From Acidobacteriaceae bacterium (GTDB taxonomy: Bacteria > Acidobacteriota > Terriglobia > Terriglobales > Acidobacteriaceae): a DNA stretch of 5,077 bases. Numbering within the stretch: position 1 is the first letter of the stretch; each line of letters starts with the position of its first letter. Shown piece by piece: positions 1-5,077 of this stretch. A program made the position numbers and the translations under genes. The DNA is taken from NCBI GenBank assembly GCA_003152795.1, contig PMBA01000315.1:1-5077 (forward strand). The letters run 5' to 3'. Under the pieces are notes generated by a model. That model worked only from the letters and a program-made list of their open reading frames with translations. It searched no databases and had not been told where the DNA came from.

Positions 1-297
1 CTGGGCGACTTCATCGAAGACCGGGCGGTGGTTTCTCCGGCCGAGGCCGTGATCAACGTCAACCTCAAGGACCAGACTTCGCAGGTGCTGCGCACGCTGA
101 CACCGCGCGAAGAAAAGGTCATCAAGATGCGCTTCGGGCTGGAAGACGGCTCGGAGCACACATTGGAGGAAGTTGGACAGTCGTTTGCGGTCACCCGCGA
201 GCGCATCCGGCAGATTGAGGCGAAGGCGCTGAGAAAGCTGCGGCATCCATCGCGGTCGCGGAAGCTGCGGGCGTTCATGGACGGGGTGAGGGACTAG
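1..297 (+). CDS. rpoD: Primary sigma-70 factor (RpoD/SigA), C-terminal 98 residues, 5' truncated by window edge
   Basis: This is the C-terminal part of a housekeeping sigma factor, which directs RNA polymerase to -35/-10 promoters. The reading frame is open from base 1, so the start lies outside the window; the stop is TAG at 295-297. The visible protein begins LGDFIED, the conserved region 3.2/4 linker motif of RpoD proteins. Region 4 follows, with [15 protein letters not shown] at about residues 33-47 and then the helix-turn-helix at residues 53-83. That segment fits the sigma-70 family signature 2, including [10 protein letters not shown] (recognition helix contacting the -35 box) and the ending [10 protein letters not shown]. 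These motifs are nearly identical to those of E. coli RpoD, which separates a primary sigma from ECF or alternative sigmas. The short tail after region 4 is normal. A strong intrinsic terminator lies 30 nt downstream, so the gene ends its transcription unit. Identification as group 1 sigma is firm; group 2 paralogues cannot be excluded from the C-terminus alone. Confidence 0.95.
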   Translation: MGDFIEDRAVVSPAEAVINVNLKDQTSQVLRTLTPREEKVIKMRFGLEDGSEHTLEEVGQSFAVTRERIRQIEAKALRKLRHPSRSRKLRAFMDGVRD

Positions 298-327
298 GTT
301 AGAGGGCAGAGGTCAGATTGTAGAGGT

Positions 328-357
328 GGGGCGCGAGCGAATCGCGCCCCTTTTTTT
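328..357 (+). terminator. Rho-independent terminator of the sigma factor gene
   Basis: A perfect 9-bp G+C-rich stem is formed by GGGGCGCGA (328-336) and TCGCGCCCC (342-350), with a 5-nt GCGAA loop. Seven T residues (351-357) follow directly. It lies 30 nt after the sigma factor stop codon and points in the same direction. The following gene therefore needs its own promoter. Confidence 0.95.
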
Positions 358-394
358 GTGTGGTCAGGGGAAGTCCGCGCGGGCGCTTGCCCCA

Positions 395-437
395 CGGGCC
401 GGGTAAACACTCGACTTGAGTGGGACAGAATGGCCCG
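395..437 (+). other. Nested stem-loop in the peptidase leader (possible structured RNA)
   Basis: An outer 6-bp stem CGGGCC (395-400) / GGCCCG (432-437) encloses an inner perfect 5-bp stem CACTC (408-412) / GAGTG (418-422). The inner loop is GACTT, and the two strands between the stems are asymmetric and purine-rich (GGGTAAA at 401-407 and GGACAGAAT at 423-431). An alternative outer pairing GGGT (401-404) with GCCC (433-436) is also possible. The arrangement recalls the ligand-binding helix of c-di-GMP-I (GEMM-I) riboswitches, but the GNRA tetraloop and the second hairpin with its receptor are not recognisable. The region may instead be protein-binding DNA, because part of it (422-436) is repeated at 451-465. 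Function is not established. Confidence 0.35.
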
Positions 438-465
438 GGTCTTGGGCGCGGGGACAAGATGTCCC
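422..465. promoter_or_regulatory. Two copies of a GGGACA-N3-TGTCCC dyad (operator-like)
   Basis: A perfect 15-nt inverted repeat GGGACA-AGA-TGTCCC lies at 451-465. A second copy with one mismatched arm base, GGGACA-GAA-TGGCCC, lies at 422-436. The two start 29 bp apart, close to three helical turns, which would suit cooperative binding of a dimeric regulator. The downstream copy overlaps another palindrome, CCCATATGGG (463-472). No regulator family is identified from the sequence; the role as an operator or activator site for the peptidase operon is inferred from position and symmetry. Confidence 0.4.
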
Positions 466-475
466 ATATGGGGAT

Positions 476-550
476 TGGGAGTGTGCTTGTAACTATATGA
501 AACAACAGGTTCTGGAGTGGTACGTGGGATGGTGATGCGGTTGCAACTAT
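476..550 (+). repeat. Pair of 21-nt imperfect direct repeats in the peptidase leader
   Basis: The copies at 476-496 and 530-550 start 54 nt apart and match at 15 of 21 positions by my alignment. They share a TGG start, an internal TTG, and an AACTAT end (TTGTAACTAT against TTGCAACTAT). In both copies the spacing between GG and the later G(T/C) is ten bases, as in sigma-54 promoters. They could be tandem promoters, repeated binding sites, or chance similarity in G/T-rich sequence. Confidence 0.4.
530..545 (+). promoter_or_regulatory. Possible sigma-54 (-24/-12) promoter for the peptidase operon
   Basis: TGG at 530-532 and TTGCA at 541-545 place GG and GC exactly ten bases apart, as in the sigma-54 consensus TGGCACG-N4-TTGCW. 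The -12 half matches fully, but the CACG part of the -24 half does not. Transcription would start near 555, giving a leader of about 35 nt that carries the ribosome binding site. The dyads at 422-472 would lie roughly 85-135 bp upstream of this start, a usual place for an activator. No good -35/-10 pair for sigma-70 was found between 358 and 589, which modestly favours this reading. Confidence 0.3.
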
Positions 551-574
551 GGCGGTGTGCGTCACTCGGTTTGT

Positions 575-580
575 GAGGAG
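575..580 (+). promoter_or_regulatory. Ribosome binding site deciding the peptidase start
   Basis: GAGGAG, a strong Shine-Dalgarno match, sits 9 nt before ATG 590. An in-frame GTG at 557 would lie upstream of this site and would add eleven polar residues before the signal peptide, so ATG 590 is preferred. Confidence 0.85.
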
Positions 581-589
581 AGCGGGTCT

Positions 590-673
590 ATGAAGCAAGT
601 CAAGAAAGCAACTCTGGCGTTACGGTATCTGGCCTTAGTGGTGGTGATCCTGGGAGCGAGCATGGCATCGGCG
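590..673 (+). other. Signal peptide of the S8 peptidase
   Basis: It encodes 28 residues with positive charges at Lys2, Lys5, Lys6 and Arg12, a hydrophobic stretch at 13-23, and an Ala-x-Ala type site (A26-S27-A28) before AGPSK. There is no twin-arginine motif and no lipobox cysteine, so Sec export with signal peptidase I cleavage is expected. Confidence 0.85.
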
Positions 674-2320
674 GCAGGGCCGAGCAAGCTGGCGAGCGAC
701 CTGGCGACGGCCCGGAGAGGGCAGTGGGTGAATGTGATTGTCCAATACCGTACGGCGACCAGAGCAAATCTTGCGCATGCCCAGAGCCTGGCGAAGACCG
801 GGACGGCGCTACGCACGCTGCCGCTGATCAACGCGGTGGCGCTGACCGTAAAGTCGGACTCGCTGGCGACGCTGGCGAACAATGCCAACGTGTTGCATGT
901 TTCGATCGATCACCAGGTGTTCGAGACGTCGACGACTACCGACTTCTACGATCAGGCGGTGAACGCGCCGTATGCCTGGTCGGCGGGATTGGATGGCAGC
1001 GGAATCGGTGTGGCGGTGATCGACAGCGGGGTTACGGACCAGGGCGACTTTTCCGGGACCAACGGATCGCGTGTGGTGTACAGCGGGAACTTCAACAATG
1101 ACGGGATCAACAACGCGTTCGGGCACGGCACGCACGTTGCGGGAATTGTGGCGGGCAATGGAACGAATTCAACCGGGGCAAACTATAAGAAGACTTTCAT
1201 GGGGATTGCGCAAAACGCAAATGTGCTTAGCTTCCGCGTCCTGGATGGAGTGGGAGTTGGCACGGACAGCACGGTGATCGCGGGGATCCAACAAGCGATC
1301 AGCATGCAGAGCGCGTACAACATCCGGGTAATGAACATCTCGCTGGGCCGGCCGGTGTTTGAAAGCTATACGGTTGACCCGCTGTGCCAGGCGGTGGAAG
1401 CGGCGTGGAAGGCAGGAATCGTAGTGGTGGTGGCGGCGGGGAACGACGGCCGCGACAATTCATTCAACACGAACGGATATGAGACGATCGCGGCACCTGG
1501 AAACGATCCTTATGTGATCACAGTGGGCGCGATGAAGCCGGAAGGGACGGCGACGCGCGCCGACGATCTGATTGCGAGTTACAGTTCGAAGGGGCCGACG
1601 CCGATCGATCACCTGGTAAAGCCGGATCTGGTGGCGCCGGGCAATCTGATTGTTTCGACGCTGGCAACCACGGCCGCCACGATTTACACGCTGTTTCCGC
1701 AAGACCAGGTTCCAACGAGCTATTACGACACGACGGGGGGAAGCACTTCCTCGTCGACGTACTTCATCCTGAGCGGGACGAGCATGGCGACTCCGGTAGT
1801 AAGTGGAGCGGCGGCGCTGCTGCTGCAACAGAATCCTGCGCTGACGCCGGACCAAGTCAAGGCGCGGCTGATGAAGACAGCGTACAAGACTTTTCCGAAA
1901 TCGAGCACGGCGGTCGATCCGGTGACCGGTATCAAGTACACGAGCTATTACGACATTTTCACAGTGGGTGCGGGATACGTTGACATTCAGGCGGCGTTGT
2001 CGAACAAGGATGCGGCTTCGTCGACGACGGGCGCAGCCATGTCGCCGGCGGTTTCCAGGGACAAGAGCGGCAACGTGTATGTGGTAACTAACTCATCGGT
2101 AGTGTGGGGTAACTCGGTGGTATGGGGAACGTCGGTGGTGTGGGGCACGTCGGTGATTTATGGGACGGTAAACGGGAACTCGGTGCTGGCGGGATCTTCG
2201 GTGGTGTGGGGCACATCGTCGCTGTCGGGATACAGCGTGGTGTGGGGCACCAACGCACCCACGGCGAGCTTCGCGGCAACGGCCGATGCTGCAACCGTTA
2301 CATATTTTGGCGAGAAATAG
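590..2320 (+). CDS. Secreted subtilisin-like S8 serine peptidase with SVVWGT repeat tail
   Basis: The protein has 576 residues and is an endopeptidase acting outside the cytoplasm. Residues 1-28 form a Sec signal peptide: KQVKK basic end, hydrophobic core LALVVVILGA, and a probable cut after ASA (26-28). Residues about 29-118 resemble an I9-type propeptide, the intramolecular chaperone/inhibitor of subtilases. The S8 catalytic domain spans about 125-472 and is complete: Asp145 in VAVIDSG, His179 in GHGTHVAG, oxyanion Asn285 in VAAGNDG, and Ser398 in LSGTSMATP. The secondary motif VKPDLVAPG is also present. After a Ser/Ala-rich linker, residues 503-554 are eight tandem hexapeptide-type units of consensus SVVWGT, ending in a short unrecognised tail without any sorting or membrane anchor. 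The gene ends in a tandem TAG-TGA. It is probably co-transcribed with the membrane protein that starts 41 nt later. S8 assignment is firm; substrate and the role of the repeats are unknown. Confidence 0.95.
   Translation: MKQVKKATLALRYLALVVVILGASMASAAGPSKLASDLATARRGQWVNVIVQYRTATRANLAHAQSLAKTGTALRTLPLINAVALTVKSDSLATLANNANVLHVSIDHQVFETSTTTDFYDQAVNAPYAWSAGLDGSGIGVAVIDSGVTDQGDFSGTNGSRVVYSGNFNNDGINNAFGHGTHVAGIVAGNGTNSTGANYKKTFMGIAQNANVLSFRVLDGVGVGTDSTVIAGIQQAISMQSAYNIRVMNISLGRPVFESYTVDPLCQAVEAAWKAGIVVVVAAGNDGRDNSFNTNGYETIAAPGNDPYVITVGAMKPEGTATRADDLIASYSSKGPTPIDHLVKPDLVAPGNLIVSTLATTAATIYTLFPQDQVPTSYYDTTGGSTSSSTYFILSGTSMATPVVSGAAALLLQQNPALTPDQVKARLMKTAYKTFPKSSTAVDPVTGIKYTSYYDIFTVGAGYVDIQAALSNKDAASSTTGAAMSPAVSRDKSGNVYVVTNSSVVWGNSVVWGTSVVWGTSVIYGTVNGNSVLAGSSVVWGTSSLSGYSVVWGTNAPTASFAATADAATVTYFGEK
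2096..2251 (+). repeat. Eight tandem units coding for SVVWGT-type hexapeptides
   Basis: Residues 503-554 of the peptidase are eight units of consensus S-V-V-W-G-(T/N). Five keep SVVWG exactly (units 1, 2, 3, 6 and 8). Units 4, 5 and 7 are degenerate (SVIYG, SVLAG, SSLSG), and unit 4 carries a four-residue insertion, VNGN. At DNA level the units are 18 bp each, except for the 30-bp fourth unit. Synonymous differences are scattered among them (gtg/gta, ggt/gga/ggc/ggg), which suggests an old array kept at protein level, not a recent slippage product. Similar Trp-Gly hexapeptide tails are familiar from S8 peptidases of Acidobacteriota and some other soil bacteria; their function is not known to me. 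Confidence 0.9.
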
Positions 2321-2347
2321 TGACGGCGAATTAACCACCTGAGAAAA

Positions 2348-2352
2348 AAGGA
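2348..2352 (+). promoter_or_regulatory. Ribosome binding site of the membrane protein gene
   Basis: AAGGA lies 9 nt before ATG 2362, within an A-rich stretch. It supports this start and independent translation initiation within the two-gene unit, where the 41-nt gap holds no terminator hairpin. Confidence 0.8.
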
Positions 2353-2361
2353 TCCCATATC

Positions 2362-3090
2362 ATGAAAAACTCACGGCTCGCAACCGCATTCATAACCACG
2401 ACCGCCATCAGCGGGTTGGCAATGCTGGGGGGCAGCGTAATGAAGATGACCACGCTGCACCACTATCAATTTCTGTGTCTGCTGGCGCTGGCGGCGGTGA
2501 CGTCGCGGGCGAAAGTAAAGTTGCCGGGGATCGACGGGACGATGTCGGTCAACCTGCCGTTCATTATGATTGCGGCGGCACAGTTGAGCTTGTTTGAAAC
2601 CGTCATCGTAGCGCTGGTTTCGGCGGCACTGCAGAGCATTCCGAAACGCGGCGGACAGTATCAGCCGGTGAAGATACTGTTCAATACGAGCACGATTGTG
2701 CTGGCCTCGGGGGTGGCGGCAATTCTGCTGCACAGTGAGCGGCTGAATGCGACGCATCATTCGGGGTCGGTGGCGCTGGCTGCGGCCTGCGGGATGTTCT
2801 TCCTGGTGAACACGCTGCCGGTGGCGACGATCATAGCCATCACGGAAGGCACGGGGATGATACGGATCTGGTCGAGCATCGTTCATCTGTCGTTTCCCTA
2901 CTATGTAGCATGCACAGGGGTGACTTCGATGGTGACGGTGGTTAGCCAGCACGTGGGATGGCAGGTTCCGCTGGCGGTGCTGCCGGTGATGCTGCTGATG
3001 TACCGGTGCTACCAGGGGTACTTTGAGGCTCGGGTTGAGGAAGGGACTCCCATTGCCAGACCGTTAGCACGAGCGGCGGCGGCTCGGTAA
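2362..3090 (+). CDS. Polytopic membrane protein of unknown function, sensor-domain-like
   Basis: The protein has 242 residues, with about six or seven hydrophobic segments near residues 7-28, 35-49, 63-92 (long, perhaps two helices), 106-124, 135-160, 176-195 and 199-217. It ends in a short Arg/Ala-rich cytoplasmic tail. A conserved-looking core runs from TSRAKVKLPGIDGTMSVNLPF (48-68) through LFETVIVALVS (78-88) to the loop with KRGGQYQPVKILFNTST (95-111). This pattern, an LPG...SVNLPF loop followed by (F/L)ExxxVAL and a basic loop with P-x-K/Q-x-LFN, resembles the membrane-embedded sensory modules found at the N-terminus of bacterial GGDEF or HD-GYP proteins. Here no output domain follows. 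I recall this only as a family resemblance, and no ligand or activity can be assigned. There is no signal of a transporter motif or catalytic residue. It lies 41 nt behind the S8 peptidase gene on the same strand, probably in one transcript, which hints at a joint envelope function. No clear terminator follows the stop codon. Confidence 0.85.
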   Translation: MKNSRLATAFITTTAISGLAMLGGSVMKMTTLHHYQFLCLLALAAVTSRAKVKLPGIDGTMSVNLPFIMIAAAQLSLFETVIVALVSAALQSIPKRGGQYQPVKILFNTSTIVLASGVAAILLHSERLNATHHSGSVALAAACGMFFLVNTLPVATIIAITEGTGMIRIWSSIVHLSFPYYVACTGVTSMVTVVSQHVGWQVPLAVLPVMLLMYRCYQGYFEARVEEGTPIARPLARAAAAR

Positions 3091-3144
3091 GTTTCACGGG
3101 GGAGGCGATTCAGAGAGTTTTCTTGAGCGTTGGAACGAATCGAA

Positions 3145-3174
3145 ACACGGGGGGACACAAAGGAACACAGGGGA
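3145..3174 (+). repeat. Decayed 10-bp tandem repeat, three units
   Basis: ACAC recurs at 3145, 3155 and 3165, each time followed by six purines rich in G, giving an exact 10-bp period over three units. The composition resembles the ACACGGAGG-type low-complexity runs seen in intergenic DNA of several soil bacteria. It is too short and diverged to call a specific repeat family. Confidence 0.5.
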
Positions 3175-3266
3175 AACCGCAAAGAAGCGAGATAGAGAAT
3201 ACAGAGGTTTCGTAAAGTCGGGAGCGCCGAGTCGGAATGCTTATTCGGACGCCGCCATAGAACCAA

Positions 3267-3284
3267 CTTCCTTCTTCCTTCTTT
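3267..3284 (+). repeat. Tandem pyrimidine 7-mer (CTTCCTT)
   Basis: Two exact copies of CTTCCTT (3267-3273, 3274-3280) are followed by a partial copy CTTT, making an 18-base pure pyrimidine tract directly before the dyad at 3285. A slippage-prone tract is the simplest explanation. Confidence 0.6.
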
Positions 3285-3301
3285 AGCGCCAGATTGGCGC
3301 T
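3285..3301. promoter_or_regulatory. Perfect 7-bp inverted repeat upstream of lepA
   Basis: AGCGCCA (3285-3291) pairs perfectly with TGGCGCT (3295-3301) around a 3-nt GAT spacer. No T-run follows on either strand, so it does not look like a standard intrinsic terminator. It is 40 bp upstream of the putative lepA -10 element, so it could be a regulator site, or a hairpin marking the end of the upstream transcript. Confidence 0.4.
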
Positions 3302-3341
3302 CATCCAGTAGCAACACGCAGGTTCCTACCCTCGCACCGCC

Positions 3342-3350
3342 TGTTAGAAT
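3342..3350 (+). promoter_or_regulatory. Putative extended -10 promoter of lepA
   Basis: TGTTAGAAT holds the extended TGn element (3342-3344) and TAGAAT (3345-3350), which matches TATAAT at five of six bases. The -35 position at the usual spacing (GTTCCT, 3322-3327) is poor, as is common for extended -10 promoters. Transcription would begin near 3357, only about six bases before the lepA start codon. Confidence 0.55.
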
Positions 3351-3362
3351 CGACCTATCTTC

Positions 3363-5077
3363 ATGGAAGCCGCTCGCATCCGCAATTTTGCGATTATTGC
3401 GCATATTGATCACGGGAAATCCACGCTGGCCGACCGGCTGCTGGAGCTGACCGGATCGCTGGCCATGCGCGAAATGCAGGCGCAGGTGCTGGATTCGATG
3501 GACTTGGAGCGAGAGCGCGGCATTACCATCAAAGCCCATGCGGTGCGGATGTTGTATCCGGCGCAGGATGGGCAGATTTACCAGCTCAATCTGATCGATA
3601 CGCCGGGGCACGTGGATTTTTCGTACGAGGTTTCGCGTTCGCTAGCGGCCTGCGAAGGGGCGTTGCTGGTAGTGGACGCATCGCAGGGAGTGGAAGCGCA
3701 GACTCTGGCGAACGCTTACCTGGCGATCAATCATGGGCTGGAAATTATTCCGGTGATCAACAAGATCGACTTGCAGAGCGCGGACGTGGCGCGGACGAAG
3801 GAGATGATCGAGAGCGCGGTGGGGCTGGATGCGTCGGATGCATTGCTGATCAGCGCGAAGACGGGGCAGGGGGTGCCGGAGGTGCTGGAAGCGATCGTGA
3901 AGCGGGTTCCGCAACCGAAAGGCTCGCCGGACCGGCATTTGCAGGCGCTGCTGTTCGATTCATGGTTCGATCCTTATCGCGGAGTGGTGGTGCTGGCGCG
4001 AGTGTTCGAGGGGCGGTTGCGCAAGGGGCAGAAGATCCGGCTGTGGTCGAACGGGCACGTGTTTCAGGTGGAAACACTGGGGGTGCTGACGCCGAAGCCG
4101 GTGGAGATCGACGAACTGGTGGCGGGGGAAGTGGGATTCATCATCGCGAATATCAAGAACGTGGCGGACACAAAGATCGGGGACACGATAACGGACGACG
4201 ACCGGCCTTCGCTGCAGGCACTGCCTGGGTTTGAAGAAATCAAGCCGATGGTGTTCGCGGGACTGTACACGGTGGACGCGCACGAACACACTGCGCTGCG
4301 GGAAGCGCTGGAAAAACTGAAGCTGAACGACTCGTCGTTTTTCTTCGAGCCGGAGAGTTCGGTGGCGCTGGGATTCGGCTTCCGGTGCGGGTTTCTGGGG
4401 CTGCTGCACATGGAGATTATCCAGGAACGGCTGGAGCGCGAATACAACCTGGAGCTGATCACGACGGCTCCGGGGGTGCGGTACCAGATCACGAAGACGG
4501 ACGGAACGGTGATCGAGGTGGACAATCCTTCGCGCTGGCCGGACACAAGCGAGATTGCGAAGGTGGAAGAGCCGGTGATTCTGGCTGTGATATTGACGAA
4601 CGAAGAATACGTGGGCGGGATTCTGAAGCTGGTGGAGGAGAAACGGGGAAAGCAAAAGAGTTTTGAATATGTGAGCGGATCGCGGGTGATGCTGCAATAC
4701 GAGTTGCCGCTGAATGAAATCGTGCTGGATTTTTACGACCGGCTGAAGTCGGTGTCGCGGGGATACGCATCGCTTGACTATCATCTGTCGGGCAACTGGA
4801 CGTCGCCGATGGCGAAGCTCGACATCATGGTGGCGGGCGAGCCGGTCGATGCCTTGTCGACCATCATCCATCGCGATTTTGCTTATGATCGCGGGCGGGC
4901 GCTGGCGGCGAAGATGAAGGAGTTGATTCCGCGGCAGATGTTTGAAGTGGCGATTCAGGCGGCGATTGGGGCGAAGATTATTGCGCGGGAGACGGTGCCG
5001 GCGATCCGCAAGAACGTGATTGCGAAGTGCTACGGCGGCGACATATCGCGGAAGCGCAAGCTGCTGGAGAAACAGAA
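3363..5077 (+). CDS. lepA: Elongation factor 4 (LepA), ribosome-associated GTPase, 3' end outside window
   Basis: The frame stays open for 571 codons to the window edge; the usual LepA length is near 600 residues, so only about 30 are missing. LepA/EF4 is a translational GTPase that binds the ribosome and affects elongation and initiation under stress. All G motifs are intact: AHIDHGKST (13-21), RGIT (52-55), DTPGH (79-83, with the catalytic-type His83), NKID (133-136) and SAK (164-166). LepA-specific features follow, including [14 protein letters not shown], the [21 protein letters not shown] segment of the EF-G III-like domain, and the C-terminal [20 protein letters not shown] signature of the LepA-only domain. 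The start is fixed: an in-frame TAG at 3345-3347 closes the frame upstream, and no ATG, GTG or TTG lies between it and 3363. No Shine-Dalgarno sequence is visible before ATG 3363. The gene is separated from the upstream operon by 272 bases and probably has its own promoter. Confidence 0.98.
   Translation, partial: MEAARIRNFAIIAHIDHGKSTLADRLLELTGSLAMREMQAQVLDSMDLERERGITIKAHAVRMLYPAQDGQIYQLNLIDTPGHVDFSYEVSRSLAACEGALLVVDASQGVEAQTLANAYLAINHGLEIIPVINKIDLQSADVARTKEMIESAVGLDASDALLISAKTGQGVPEVLEAIVKRVPQPKGSPDRHLQALLFDSWFDPYRGVVVLARVFEGRLRKGQKIRLWSNGHVFQVETLGVLTPKPVEIDELVAGEVGFIIANIKNVADTKIGDTITDDDRPSLQALPGFEEIKPMVFAGLYTVDAHEHTALREALEKLKLNDSSFFFEPESSVALGFGFRCGFLGLLHMEIIQERLEREYNLELITTAPGVRYQITKTDGTVIEVDNPSRWPDTSEIAKVEEPVILAVILTNEEYVGGILKLVEEKRGKQKSFEYVSGSRVMLQYELPLNEIVLDFYDRLKSVSRGYASLDYHLSGNWTSPMAKLDIMVAGEPVDALSTIIHRDFAYDRGRALAAKMKELIPRQMFEVAIQAAIGAKIIARETVPAIRKNVIAKCYGGDISRKRKLLEKQ

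Larger units (their letters stand above)
3091..3362. other. Intergenic region between the membrane protein gene and lepA
   Basis: These 272 bases hold no convincing gene. They contain a decayed 10-bp repeat (3145-3174), a pyrimidine 7-mer repeat (3267-3284), a perfect dyad (3285-3301) and a probable lepA promoter (3342-3350). I see no intrinsic terminator with a T-run for the upstream operon. The first half is purine-rich (GGA, ACA, GAGA) and of lower complexity than its surroundings. Confidence 0.7.

Noticed and set aside
381..392. Small hairpin GGGC-GCTT-GCCC
   Set aside because: A four-base stem in very G+C-rich sequence is expected by chance and no other signal supports it.
475..499. TTGGGA (475-480) with TATATG (494-499) as a sigma-70 promoter
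   Set aside because: The spacer is only 13 bp and both hexamers match consensus at four of six bases, too weak to call.
557..589. GTG at 557 as an upstream start of the peptidase
   Set aside because: It precedes the good Shine-Dalgarno site at 575-580 and would put a charged eleven-residue extension before a complete signal peptide.
299..598. Minus-strand reading frame of 99 codons across the leader of the peptidase gene
   Set aside because: It begins with TTG inside the peptidase start region, runs through the terminator stem, and its product is Pro/Arg/Leu-rich with no recognisable motif.
2096..2251. Repeat block as a CRISPR-like or mobile repeat
   Set aside because: The periodicity is in codons, the reading frame is kept, and variation is largely synonymous or conservative, so it is a protein repeat.
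3285..3301. Dyad as an intrinsic terminator of the upstream operon
   Set aside because: No T-run follows the stem on the + strand, and it is almost 200 bp past the last stop codon; it was kept only as an unassigned dyad.
3009..3611. Minus-strand reading frame of 200 codons over the intergenic region and the start of lepA
   Set aside because: It overlaps the conserved GTPase domain of lepA and the end of the membrane protein gene; its Arg/His/Gln-rich product looks like an antisense shadow of G+C-rich codons.
3960..4871. Minus-strand reading frame of 303 codons opposite lepA
   Set aside because: It lies entirely within lepA, is extremely rich in Arg, His and Gln, and arises from G-ending codon bias on the real strand.

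Overview
The window is a G+C-rich bacterial chromosomal segment with all recognisable genes on the + strand. Best guess for the source is an Acidobacteriota member (Terriglobia-like). This rests on the secreted S8 peptidase with a C-terminal SVVWGT repeat tail, the style of the LepA sequence, strong use of G-ending codons (gtg, ctg, gcg, acg, ggg) and a near-leaderless start with a TGnTAGAAT element. The assignment is inference from family resemblance, not a database match.

Layout: (1) 1-297 is the 3' end of a housekeeping sigma factor gene (rpoD/sigA type, regions 3.2-4), closed by a textbook intrinsic terminator at 328-357. (2) 298-589 is a long non-coding leader, unusually dense in inverted repeats (395-472). 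It is followed by two related 21-nt direct repeats (476-496 and 530-550), each with sigma-54-like GG/GY spacing. (3) 590-2320 encodes a secreted subtilisin-like (S8) serine peptidase with signal peptide, I9-like propeptide, intact Asp/His/Ser triad and a Trp-Gly hexapeptide repeat tail. (4) 2362-3090 encodes a polytopic membrane protein. It starts 41 nt after the peptidase stop with its own ribosome binding site and no terminator between, so the two are probably one operon. (5) 3091-3362 is non-coding, with a decayed 10-bp tandem repeat, a pyrimidine repeat, a perfect 7-bp dyad and a likely extended -10 promoter. (6) 3363-5077 is lepA (elongation factor 4), open at the right edge and missing only about its last 30 codons.

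Functionally, two core information-processing genes (the transcription sigma factor and a translation GTPase) flank a two-gene accessory unit made of an exported protease and a membrane protein. The most interesting material is the accessory unit: the repeat tail of the protease, the elaborate leader that precedes it, and the membrane partner, which resembles an unattached sensory membrane domain. No mobile element, CRISPR array, tRNA or rRNA was seen.
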